Source of the DNA: Fomes fomentarius
Taxonomy: Eukaryota; Basidiomycota; Agaricomycetes; Polyporales; Polyporaceae
Direction of reading: 5' to 3'
Length of the DNA: 64,000 bases
NCBI GenBank assembly: GCA_022606135.1
Contig: JABYQN010000009.1
Coordinates: 1,203,001-1,267,000, forward strand
Each line of letters starts with the position of its first letter. Position 1 is the stretch's first letter. Both the position numbers and the translations under genes were made by a program. The notes under the pieces are model-generated. The model worked only from the letters and a program-made list of their open reading frames with translations. It ran no database searches and was not told the DNA's origin. Positions 35,978 to 45,606 of this stretch are shown here, one piece after another.

Positions 35978-37342
35978 AGGTATAGGTATTGGTTATCCCG
36001 AGGCGAATCGAACACAATTGGACTCGCTCTGGTCCCGGCGTGGCAGATATGCCAGTAGTACTGAATGTACAATCACATTTGTACAGTACATTTTTCTCCG
36101 ACTCCAGTGCTTGTTCAAGCTACATAGTTCCAACTCTCAAATAGAGTGAAGCTTTCGGAAGAGATGTGTAAATAGGTTCGAATTCATATTGCAGGCATGA
36201 CGTCAGCGGAGGCGTTCATCGCTTTATTTGTGCTTGTTGTTCAACGCCTTCAACGGCGCCTAACTAGGAAATTTAAGTGCACCGTGACTCGCTTTGCTGG
36301 CTGTCACAAGTTGGACAGTAGCTCTTGCACTTGTACGACCCCAACAGTGCGAGCTTGTCCTTGTGCTGGAATTTATGAGCTGCTGTGGGGCTCTATATAT
36401 GCCGCATCCTGATAAGTGGCGCTTGCCCTGCAATCGGTGACAACAAGGAGATGATAAGACTCGGAGACAAACCCGTACGCGTCTCAGGCTTATCTTCAAG
36501 ATGATGGCAAGTACTCACTCCCCTGAATTTCCTAGATCTTCTGGTTGGATTTTATCAGGGGCCAAGATCTCAGTCCTGATACGAACACATGCATAACGTC
36601 AACTTCAACAGATAATTGAAGTGCTACATGCTAGGTATGTGGCTCCCCATGCATCCGTTTTCCTATTCCTCTCACACATGAGCAAGTCATGCACGTTGCG
36701 CAGAACATGCAGCAAGGGTATAGACGGCCCTACAAGCCTGGGGAAGCACACTTCCCATGATAGAGTCGAGACAGGGAATGATTCGTTCACCCCATGCTCC
36801 CAGTTACTGACACGGTGCTGGACATAGACATAACTCCGTGGACCCGGATTCACCAGTGCTGCGTTTGAGGCTGAGATCAAAGAAGCATGCGCTCGCCGGA
36901 GAAGGATCAGATTTATCAATTGACGGAAGTGAGTTGGCCCCGCGTATCTCTCTCCGTTGAACCTCTCTGACTTGCCCAGTCCCGTCAGGGGTCAGCTAGG
37001 GAAGGTCACGTAGGACAGGTATAATAGTTTTGAAACGCGTCATCGTCCGCGCACAGTCGTTGGTGCTGGGAACAAACGGGGTTCATTTCATGTCTGTCCT
37101 TGAAATAGACTGACTGAACCGGAGCAAGATGTATGGTACTTGTCTACCGGACATATGCACAAACCCGCCACAAGGATGTTGTCTTCAAGGGGATCACCTG
37201 GGCCCAGACTGACAGTGAGTCCACTGGCAGTCTCGCTCAGCGGATCAGCGTCCGGAACTCCGATTCTTTTGACCAGATGCAAATTTTTCAAGATATAAGT
37301 TTCTAAGACTTCGCTTATCCCTCGTAAGGGGTAGTAGTTGTC

Positions 37343-37537
37343 ATGAAACTACTAGTCGTTATACTCACCAGCGCCTTGATCGTTCCATTAGGTGCTGCAC
37401 AACCCCGCCAATCGGCCGGTGAGCCAGCTTTCAACAACGCTGTGCAGCATTCAATCCAAGAAGCGGGGAGTCCATGCGATATCTGGCATTGTCCATGCAG
37501 TTCAACCTCTTGCCGTCACCCCGCGCTCACAGCCTGA
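37343..37537 (+). CDS. possible small secreted protein or relic
   Basis: A 64-codon frame starting with ATG encodes a hydrophobic signal-like N-terminus and a Cys-containing tail. A good GT donor (gtgagc) occurs at about 37420, so the mature part could instead be spliced. No homologous family is recognised. Confidence 0.2.
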   Translation: MKLLVVILTSALIVPLGAAQPRQSAGEPAFNNAVQHSIQEAGSPCDIWHCPCSSTSCRHPALTA

Positions 37538-39007
37538 GCTACTAGGGCCTTGGCTTCGGACCTGCTGCTCTCTCATCACTCAGGTGGTTTGTCAACGCAT
37601 GATCTCACATCCGTGATGTCTCGGATTCGAGGGCAGCACGGAAGAAATCCATGGCTCGGAACGACGAGGAGCGCGTCGACTTGACAGCGAGGTGGGGCCC
37701 CGCTCCTGGTTGATGCACAAAGGCGCAATTTGGGGACAGTGGCCCGGATGGTCGACATGAGTTATACCGGTTGCCCTGGAAATTCATTCCAAGCAAGCAA
37801 TAGGGCCCACGATGCGTCTAGAGACAACGAGACGACGCTACAGTCAATGGTCGTCCACACCGTGCTGATTACCGATAGTAAGTACGACTCGAGATGCCAG
37901 ACCAACATGGACCAGGATAGTATGTATGTCGTCACGACTGTGCAAAGCTGTCCTAAGGGCACATCTCGGCCAGTTCCCAGGCTCTTATAATGCGTCATAT
38001 GAAGTGGCATATGGCGCTGATCCGCTTGGGGACGGTTCGAATCCGATATCAGGACGAAGAGAACACCGCGCTTAAGGCGTACCGCATGGACGACGGTCGG
38101 GTGACTATCATTCCATCCGAGCCCTTGTTTGGGGGGTATTACACGATGCCGATAAAAATCAAAAATCGGATAATATGCTCTAGTACATATCCTTTTCTCA
38201 TGTCATTGAGTTCAGGTCGCCTTTGGAGGCCGCGATAGACAGGGAGGACATATTGACGCTGGCCATATGGCTAGCTCTACACCGCCACGTCGGAATGCAC
38301 TCGTACTAATAGATGCCACCAGAAATCGTTCAAGTTGGTGCCACCGCAACCTGTTATCCATGCCAAGTGAGTTGGTTAGTTGGTTGAAGTCTCTAGCATT
38401 TGTGCTCCATTCAGGACCCAATTGATGTTGCGTGTTTAGTCAATGGGGGACCGCGGATCTACTTGTCAGGCTTAGAGTGACTCGGGACAAGGCAGAACGA
38501 CTCGCCACCTCCGTATTCTATCAATTCCTTGTATCGTGACCTTAGACCATATGCAGTTACCAGGCCGACAAGACAGAATATTCGGTACTTCCATATCCAT
38601 CACTTGTTGAGGAAAACATGCCTAATCGGTCCTATCTGTAGGCATTGCACACCGTCCGCGTGCCTCTTTGTGGGGAAGTCGAAAGCATGGTGCGTCTGCA
38701 CTAGCTATCCCGATTAACGTGTGGAACTCACAACCGTGATCCTTCCTAGCCTCTTTCACCGCATGGGGCCCATAGAGTCGTGCTACGCGTACGAGCACGG
38801 GTCTCACTTGGCGGATATCTGAGCGCGCCCAAGACGCGGTTGGCCTTGTGTACCACGCCGGCATCCCGCTCTGCGCGCGCGCATGCACGCACGCAATCGT
38901 CATTCTGCAGTAGTAGCTGCGCTGCCCGGATCACCAGAGGCCGTTTACGACAGATATGCGGTCCTCCAGGGCAGCAAAACGGGCCAGCCAATGTCGGACT
39001 CGGACGA

Positions 39008-39016
39008 TATATAAAG
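39008..39016 (+). promoter_or_regulatory. TATA box of chitinase 2
   Basis: TATATAAAG lies 68 bases upstream of the ATG at 39084. Confidence 0.65.
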
Positions 39017-39083
39017 TCGCGTACTACTATAGAACAGAACGGCGTCGCCAGATTCTCTCCGACTCCTCTGCTCTCTGGGTGCG

Positions 39084-41284
39084 ATGGCTCTGTCAACTAC
39101 CATGAAGCGTGTTCTCTTCCTCGCCGCAGTTGCGTGCACCATGTTCGTCGCAGTCGAGGCTACTCAGGTCATGCACCGCCCTGCCGGCTACAAGGAGCCA
39201 CCGCACAAGGTGAAGACGGAGACCAAGCCTGAGACCAAGATCGTCCACAAGCGGGCGGGTTCTCAGGTTCAGTTTGCGTACTTCACTAACTGGTATGTTT
39301 CTCAGACATGCGTATTATCACCATCTTATGCTCACTCTTCTTGAACGTACAGGGGTATCTATTCGGGCTACAACTTCCGTATGTGCATGCTCGGTGCCAT
39401 GGCTAGTATATATTCTCACGGTGGATACTTGTGCAGAGCCCACGGACATTGTCCCGGCTCCTCTTACGCACATCCTGTACTCGTTCGCGGATACGTCCAC
39501 CGATTCCGGCGCGATCTCTCTCACCGATTCTTACGCCGATCAAGAGGTGAACATTGTACTTCACTGAAGTGACCTGAGCAGAAACTGAGCTACATTCTCA
39601 CAGAAACATTTTCCTGGCGATTCCTGGGATGAGGCGGGCAACAACCTCTACGGTTGCTTAAAGCAGGTATGTGGTGACGTTTGATCTGTCAGCGATACCC
39701 TCTAACGCAGTAATTATAGCTTTACCTGTTGAAGCTCAAGCAGCGTAACCTCAAGGTTCTGCTCTCCGTCGGCGGCTGGACGTACTCACAGAACGGCCAC
39801 TTCGGCTTCGTCACGGACGCTGGCAAGCGCGCCAGGTTCGTGAGTGACGCGGTCAAGCTTGTCGAAGACTACGGATTCGATGGCATCGACATCGACTTTG
39901 AGTATCCGTCCAACGCCGCTCAGGGCGACGGTCTCGCCTCGCTTCTGTCCGAGCTTCGCACCGCGTTAGATAACCTTGCGAAGCAGAAGGGTGACACCAC
40001 TCCGTACTTGGTCACGGTGAGTCGTCTGCTCTGGTTCTGGAAGGACCATGAGCTCACTTCGGGGGCTCTGTTACACAGGCTGCCGTTGCCGCTGGCCCTG
40101 CCAACTATGCCAACTACAAGGTCCCGACGATGAACTCAGCGCTGAACTACTGGAACCTCATGGTCAGTACCATGACGCCATCATCATGTAACACCAGTGC
40201 TAAATTACCTCCTCAGGCATACGATTACGCTGGGTCGTGGTTGACTTGGGCTGACAACCAGGCTAACGTGTATGGCGGCACACGTACGAATGTCTCTACT
40301 GACGGCGCCCTCAATTGGTATGCTGCTAACGGAGCTACTGCAAGCAAGATCACCCTCGGAATTCCTCTGTACGGCCGCGCATTCGAGAACACGGCCGGCA
40401 TCGGCGCCTCCTACAGCGGCGTAAGTATCACTGGGTCGGTGCTCTGCCTGGTCATGGACTGAACCAAGTTGATTCGCAGATTGGTCCGGGTACCGTCGAG
40501 GCCGGCGTTTACTCCTACAAGTTCCTCCCCATCGCTGGCGCGACTGTCATTGAAAACCTCACGGACGTCACGAGCTACTCGTACGACTCCGCCAAGCAGG
40601 AGCTCGTCTCGTACGACTCGCCTCGCATCGCTACCGCCAAGGCTCAGTACGTGCAGAGCAAGGGTCTCGCCGGCGCCATGTTCTGGGAGGTGAGTGTTGC
40701 AGCTCGAGGTGTGTGAAGATAAGCATCGGCTGATGAAATCATGCGCACCGCAGCTCTCTGGGGACAAGACTGGCTCTGACTCGCTTGTGGGTACGACGGC
40801 GGGTGTCTTCGGCTCGCTCGACCAGACCCAGAACCACATCAACTACCCGAACAGCAAATGGGACAACGTCAAGAACAACATGGGGCAGGGCGGTGGTACT
40901 ACCCCGACCAACCCCACCGATCCTGGCACTGGGCAATGCGCGGGCGTCGCCGCTTGGGCCTCATCGGTGAGTGCAATCGCCTGGAGTCTCCCGCTCGGTG
41001 ATCTGTAGTGCTCAATAACGCTTCGAAAATATAGGCTGTCTACACAGGTGGAACTAAGGCCACCTACAGTGAGTGCACACTTCATGTCTCCATCGATGCT
41101 CGTTTCTGTTCTAATCAAATTTTATGGTGCAGACGGCCACCTCTGGACTGCAAAGTGGTGGACTCAGGGTGACACTCCGGGTAGCTCTGGTATGTCGGTT
41201 TTTCTCATCACTGTTCCTCCCTCATGGCGACTGACTAATTCCGCTTCTGCAGTCGATGTCTGGACCGATAATGGCGCCTGCTAA
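39084..41284 (+). CDS. GH18 chitinase 2, with C-terminal CBM5/12
   Basis: Twelve exons: 39084-39292, 39353-39378, 39437-39546, 39604-39666, 39720-40016, 40079-40162, 40217-40420, 40480-40689, 40754-40966, 41035-41068, 41133-41189 and 41253-41284; 512 aa. The signal peptide is hydrophobic from [23 protein letters not shown] 39102 is an alternative start. The GH18 barrel carries SVGGWTYS and catalytic DGIDIDFE (Asp190-Glu197). A Pro/Thr/Gly linker leads to a chitin-binding module spread over four exons (about residues 463-512). It contains [10 protein letters not shown], then [16 protein letters not shown] and a final [10 protein letters not shown], the Trp pattern of CBM5/12. A secreted chitinase that attaches to crystalline chitin. 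Exon 3 (110 nt) and exon 6 (84 nt) match chitinase 1 in length. Confidence 0.95.
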
Positions 41285-41937
41285 ATACGTCTTTTGTGAC
41301 GACTACGATGTCTACACCTCATAACGGCATCACGCATGTCCTTCTTCATGAGTCGTCTTGGATCTGCTCTAGGGAGGGAGGAAAATATGAAATGCTTATG
41401 TATATTAGACGACTTCACCAACACACACTGTATTCTATCAATACTATTTGAATGCTGGCATGTGAATCTTCAAGTTGCTCTACAGTGACCCTAGGCCCTC
41501 AGCTACTACGGAACTGCAGAGAGAAGGCTAGGCTAGGCTGATTCACAATTTTCCAGGGTCGAGCTAGGCTGACGCGGGCCGATAGCTATAGTAGGTAATA
41601 CGGCACACGGGCGCTTGCATTCTTTTCCTCTACCACCTCGGTGGCGTCGGTTCTCTCTACTCCTGGACTTTATCGGTCTATTCATTACCTCAACAATAAG
41701 AACACGCAACGAACGCGAGCAGGAGCTATACGGTACGACGTGACGTTGGATCCAGGGTGGTTGGATTTAGCCGGTAGAACCTGGTCAGCCTCGTACGTCG
41801 GTTCCGTTCAGCTCGTCTCGTTCGTGTTGCGTTCATCACGCTTTGCATCTTTCATCTCAAGTCGGGATAGGCAAAGTCTGAGTCTTCAAGGAGGCTACCA
41901 CACGGTCATCCTGGCATACCGGCTTTCCCGTTCTGCA
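41285..41937. other. intergenic / 5' leader of next gene
   Basis: The frame of the following gene stays open to a GTG at 41641, but the first ATG is 41938, so 41641-41937 is treated as leader. The chitinase 2 3' UTR probably fills the left part. Confidence 0.5.
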
Positions 41938-43647
41938 ATGGACTCTCCGCCTACTTCTGCGTCTTCGTCTGGTAGCTTCGACGGCGCTGCGTTCGCAAGG
42001 TTGCTTCTAGATTCCGACACCTCTACGCCACCTCGCATCACTAGATTCAGCTTCGAGGATGACCACAACAGTGACGATCTGAGTGCAAGCTTGAGTGGTC
42101 AGTTCAATTCCTTCTACGGATTGCCATACGACCATTCGCCACCGCCTTGCCAAGATGCGGCGTCTGAACACTCATCAAGAGGACCCGACACTCCGCCAGC
42201 CCCTGACCATCTCGCTTTGCCTTCAGACACGCCCTCACCACTCTCGGCGGCGAACAAATCTAACGACGACTCCTTCGCAAGAGCGTCAACCACATTCTTT
42301 CTGGATACACACTCCCTACCACCTAGTCATTCCCTTCTCACTACCACTCCTTCGTTCCTTGGTCTTCAAGACATGCCTATCTCCCCGGCCCGCACGCACT
42401 TTAACTCATTGGCTACACCTCCACGGTTGTTTCGCCCTCAAGCACAGCCTATGTCTATTACTACGTCTCGACAGATACAACAGACTATCTCTTCGGATGC
42501 TGGCCCTGCCCTCGAGCCTATCCGGACTTCCGTGAACAGAGGGGTTACTGTGCAACAGCTCGCTCTAGATCTTCCTATGAGTCGTTCTCGCAGCGGCTCT
42601 TTGACTGCTCTTGTCCGTGCGCTGGAAGACGCGTCCCCAGGCTGGTATCAATCTTTGATGGACAGTGCATTACCTCGCGCTGGATCACTGTCTCCTCTGT
42701 CTCCTTCTCCCCAAATCTCTCCAGTCGTCGTCCGACAAGTTCCACGTACTCCTCCCTCTCCTACAAGGCCCACCAATCGTGGCCAGTATAGAGAACTGGG
42801 CGCCCTTTTCGGAAGTTCGTCCTCTAGCACGTTCGGCGACCTCGAGGAACTCGAGGCGTTGGCCCTCACTATCAGCCGTTTGCCCATACCACGACCAGGA
42901 ACTATGGCATTGGACATCGTCGAAACTGTGTTCTTCCAGCCGTCAAGTATCCCGCTCCCCGAGCAAGTTGCCCCGCATTCCTTGGCATCCCCGCCTACCA
43001 GTCCTAACGAAGACACACATCATCGTCCCTCCGCGGTGGTCCAAGGTGCCACTCCGAGTGGGGAACAACAAAGTCTACTCCACGATGCCTCATGTGGTCA
43101 AGCTTTGTCCACCGCCTCCAGTGCCTCATCCTGCAACAGTGCTGCACCCCCTCAGCCAGCGGCCGCCAATCTTGCACACTATCCGAAGTTGACCAAGACG
43201 TTGGGCTTGCGATCAGTCCCTTCGTCGAGTAGTCTCCTAGCACCGGCACCCAAGACTCCGTCCTGGCGAAAGCGCAGCAGTTCTCGTAGCCGAGCGTCTA
43301 CAGAAACTATCCCTCAAGTTCCCGCCTTCCCGCCGTCCCTGCCCGCCTACCCGAAGACGCCGACGAAGAAAGCGGGAGCACTTCCGAAGACTCCGAAATC
43401 TGCGAAGCTGCAGTCCTTTTTCCGTCGCAGGCCCACGGCTCCTCCTGTGCCGATACAAGACTATGACTTAGGAGACTCGGCTCGCCCTCTTGTCTTTCGC
43501 CCCTCCCATCTCTCTGAGCCGGGAATATATCGTCTAGCTCGGGGCAGCCCTCCAGGCAAGAGCGTGAGACACTTCAGCACTGCTCCGGAGCTTCCGCCCC
43601 TACCGCCACAACAGCACTCCACGCTTGGCTCATTCCTACCAATGTGA
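41938..43647 (+). CDS. 569-aa Ser/Pro-rich protein, function unknown
   Basis: A single uninterrupted frame of 570 codons, unusual beside its intron-rich neighbours, starts at the first ATG. Composition is Ser/Pro/Thr-rich with few charged blocks, typical of a disordered protein. There are short hydrophobic-helical islands (QLALDLPMSRSRSGSLTALV; DLEELEALALTISRLPIPRP) and a basic SP/TP-rich C-terminus (KTPTKKAGALPKTPKSAK). Many SP/TP and RxxS sites suggest control by CDK or PKA-type kinases. No signal peptide, membrane span or known domain is seen. I do not recognise the family. Confidence 0.75.
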   Translation: MDSPPTSASSSGSFDGAAFARLLLDSDTSTPPRITRFSFEDDHNSDDLSASLSGQFNSFYGLPYDHSPPPCQDAASEHSSRGPDTPPAPDHLALPSDTPSPLSAANKSNDDSFARASTTFFLDTHSLPPSHSLLTTTPSFLGLQDMPISPARTHFNSLATPPRLFRPQAQPMSITTSRQIQQTISSDAGPALEPIRTSVNRGVTVQQLALDLPMSRSRSGSLTALVRALEDASPGWYQSLMDSALPRAGSLSPLSPSPQISPVVVRQVPRTPPSPTRPTNRGQYRELGALFGSSSSSTFGDLEELEALALTISRLPIPRPGTMALDIVETVFFQPSSIPLPEQVAPHSLASPPTSPNEDTHHRPSAVVQGATPSGEQQSLLHDASCGQALSTASSASSCNSAAPPQPAAANLAHYPKLTKTLGLRSVPSSSSLLAPAPKTPSWRKRSSSRSRASTETIPQVPAFPPSLPAYPKTPTKKAGALPKTPKSAKLQSFFRRRPTAPPVPIQDYDLGDSARPLVFRPSHLSEPGIYRLARGSPPGKSVRHFSTAPELPPLPPQQHSTLGSFLPM

Positions 43648-43878
43648 CGTGGCTACATCTGGGGCTTGTGTGCGCACTATATCTGGGATGCGATGATGGA
43701 TGTAAGATACCGCTTGTGCTCATGGGGTATCTCATGCCCACTACGACTATCGCTGCGTTGGCGGCTTGTACTCGGTATACTATATGCAAACTATGCGATT
43801 CACACTACTGGGCGCGATTGCTCGATGTACCGCTACTCCCCTGCGTGTTTCGCCATGGATCGCAATACCACAAGCCAT

Positions 43879-44900
43879 TCATCTCCAAGTTGTCGTGAGT
43901 GCTTGCGAGCCCGATGCAGGAGTGATAGCTGAGCGGTTCGGGCCAGACTCCCAGACGATCTAATACACAGTAAGTAATCAGTGATGCGTATGACATTCGC
44001 AGGGGGACTGACATTGCCGTCGGTGTCCTTCCTTGTGAATTTGTACTCAAACATGGTGCCAGAAGGTATGACGACCAAGGCAGTCCATGTAGGGTAGTAA
44101 GCGGCGGATAGAGCGATCTACAGGCACGTTGTCAGCCACTACGTATTACAACGTTACTTCAGAAGAACAAAACTTACGGCGCTCTCCGTGTCCCAGCTCC
44201 CCAGTTGTGGGACACTGCCAACGAGCAATATTGTCTATACTGAGAGGTCAGTCATTTGGCGTGCACAGTCGTTCAAACCGATCTCACCTCACCAACAGCC
44301 GTCTCCACGGTGTGCTCAAAACGGATGGTGACGGCCTCTGCGTCGTTCGCGGCGTGGTCATCATCCGTCGTGCTGGTATGGACCGTAGACGTGAGCTTTG
44401 CAGGAACCGTATGGCCGACCGAATTTTGCGAGACAGTGGACCTGCAGACAAGTCAGCCGGAATGCACCTGAGCGCGAGTATAGCAGGTGCGACTCACGCC
44501 GTCAATGACCCGACGCTGAACTTGCTCGCAACGAACACGCTTTCGACGCCATTATGCGTTGTCGACCAAGCGGAGACCGCTTTGCCGGTGAGGAGGATAC
44601 CTGTTCATAGAACGTTGAGGTAAGTATGAGTATGTCTGTACCATGCGCACAATACCACGTACGCTCACTCAGGGCGGCAAGATCAGCGACTGCGGCGTTA
44701 CTGCAGAGCCTGTCTCTTAACCCCAGCGTTCCTGCGATAGAAGTCCACTGGTACTGGCGGGGCCAGTGATGTGTACCGGTGTCGTTGGAGTCGCATATCC
44801 TAGGCCCTTGTGGTGGGGGACCCGTGTCGATACGATTGACAGCATTGAAAGACCTGGGCTCCGCAGGCAGCGCATCAGACTTTGAAGGAGGGACAGTCAT
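43879..44900 (-). CDS. truncated alpha-amylase paralogue: domain C remnant plus intact CBM20
   Basis: Six exons: 44900-44663, 44600-44498, 44441-44288, 44234-44178, 44117-44013 and 43959-43879; 245 aa with every junction in phase. Residues 1 to about 100 correspond to the end of a GH13 catalytic region and domain C (YQWTSIAGTLGLRDRL aligns with [16 protein letters not shown] of the full enzyme). The rest aligns through a linker into a complete CBM20: TILLVGSVPQLGSWDTESA, FEYKFTRKDTDGN, IVWESGPNRS. The last three exons have exactly the lengths of the full gene's last three (57, 105 and 81 nt). No catalytic Asp/Glu and no signal peptide are present. It may be a pseudogene that has kept its frame or a starch-binding protein. 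Confidence 0.8.
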
Positions 44901-45120
44901 GGCAGCCTCTGTGCTCTGGGTGAACTGAGGTAGGTAGATGGAGGTATGTTGTATTCATTCGGACGTTGTATGTAACGGAGGTCAGCCACCAGTCAGATAT
45001 GTAACGGAAGTCAGCCGCGCAGAGTGTCTGTCACCATCTAATCTACTAGGAGGAGACTCGGATGACGCCGGAACACCTGCGGAGTCATGTCAGCCGGTAG
45101 AATAATAGGCTTATTCCACC

Positions 45121-45146
45121 TTGAGACCGTAAGCTCAAGGTCTCAA
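45121..45146. repeat. short inverted repeat
   Basis: TTGAGACC (45121-45128) and GGTCTCAA (45139-45146) are perfect 8-bp complements around a 10-nt spacer. This could form a hairpin in RNA or be a factor-binding palindrome. Confidence 0.6.
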
Positions 45147-45239
45147 CCTAGGTGCAACTCGAATCAACACGGTCTGGCTCGAGGAATGCAGATGATGATC
45201 CCGAACGATGGTTGACATCTAGTATGTACGTGATGGACG

Positions 45240-45585
45240 CGCAATGAATAAAGGGAACGCGTCCATTTCACAATGCATCGGAAGCTTTGCGAACCATGTG
45301 AATGAACGTTGTGCATATTCAGGATGAAATGCTGCTGGCAGGTGACTCCGGTATCTTTTCGCTCCATCAAAGTACATTGAGATACGTACGAGAAGACACT
45401 GTGTCATGGCCGCAACGAATACAGGGCGCGCGTACATTCCACAATTCAGCGGAAGCTGTTCGAACCATGTGATTGATTGTACAAGCAGTACAATTGTATT
45501 TAACATGAAATGCTGCTGGCAGCTGACTCTAGTATCGTTTCGCTACACTCAAAAGCAATACACTGAAATACATGAAGAGACAATG
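45240..45585. repeat. diverged tandem direct repeat next to alpha-amylase
   Basis: Copy A (about 45240-45402) and copy B (about 45411-45585) share blocks such as GGAAGCT, CGAACCATGTGA, GAAATGCTGCTGGCAG and TTTCGCT in the same order. The offset is 171, rising to 181 bases after a 10-base indel. Copy B ends about 20 bases from the amylase stop codon (45607), so it probably is amylase 3' UTR. Confidence 0.75.
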
Positions 45586-45606
45586 AATCTAGGGAAGACG
45601 ATAGTC

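Larger units (their letters stand above)
35978..39083. other. 3.1 kb gap, no certain gene
   Basis: The only suggestive frame is at 37343-37537: MKLLVVILTSALIVPLGAAQ resembles a signal peptide. It is followed by about 45 residues rich in Cys/Ser/His and a stop, and no exon joins convincingly. It may be a small secreted protein or a decayed secreted-enzyme gene. The rest shows nothing I can support. The TATA box of chitinase 2 lies at the right end. Confidence 0.45.
44901..45606. other. spacer between amylase paralogues
   Basis: Contains an 18-bp direct repeat (44970-44987 and 44999-45016, one mismatch), the inverted repeat at 45121 and the tandem repeat at 45240. Near 45000 lies where the missing 5' exons of the truncated paralogue would be expected; none was found. 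Confidence 0.6.

Noticed and set aside
38036..38056. GGTTCGAATCC, resembling a tRNA T-loop
   Set aside because: The T-stem pairs poorly and no acceptor stem, D-arm or anticodon arm can be placed around it.
41641..41937. 297-base N-terminal extension of the 569-aa protein
   Set aside because: It begins with GTG, not ATG, and the first ATG in frame is 41938; the extension is treated as leader.
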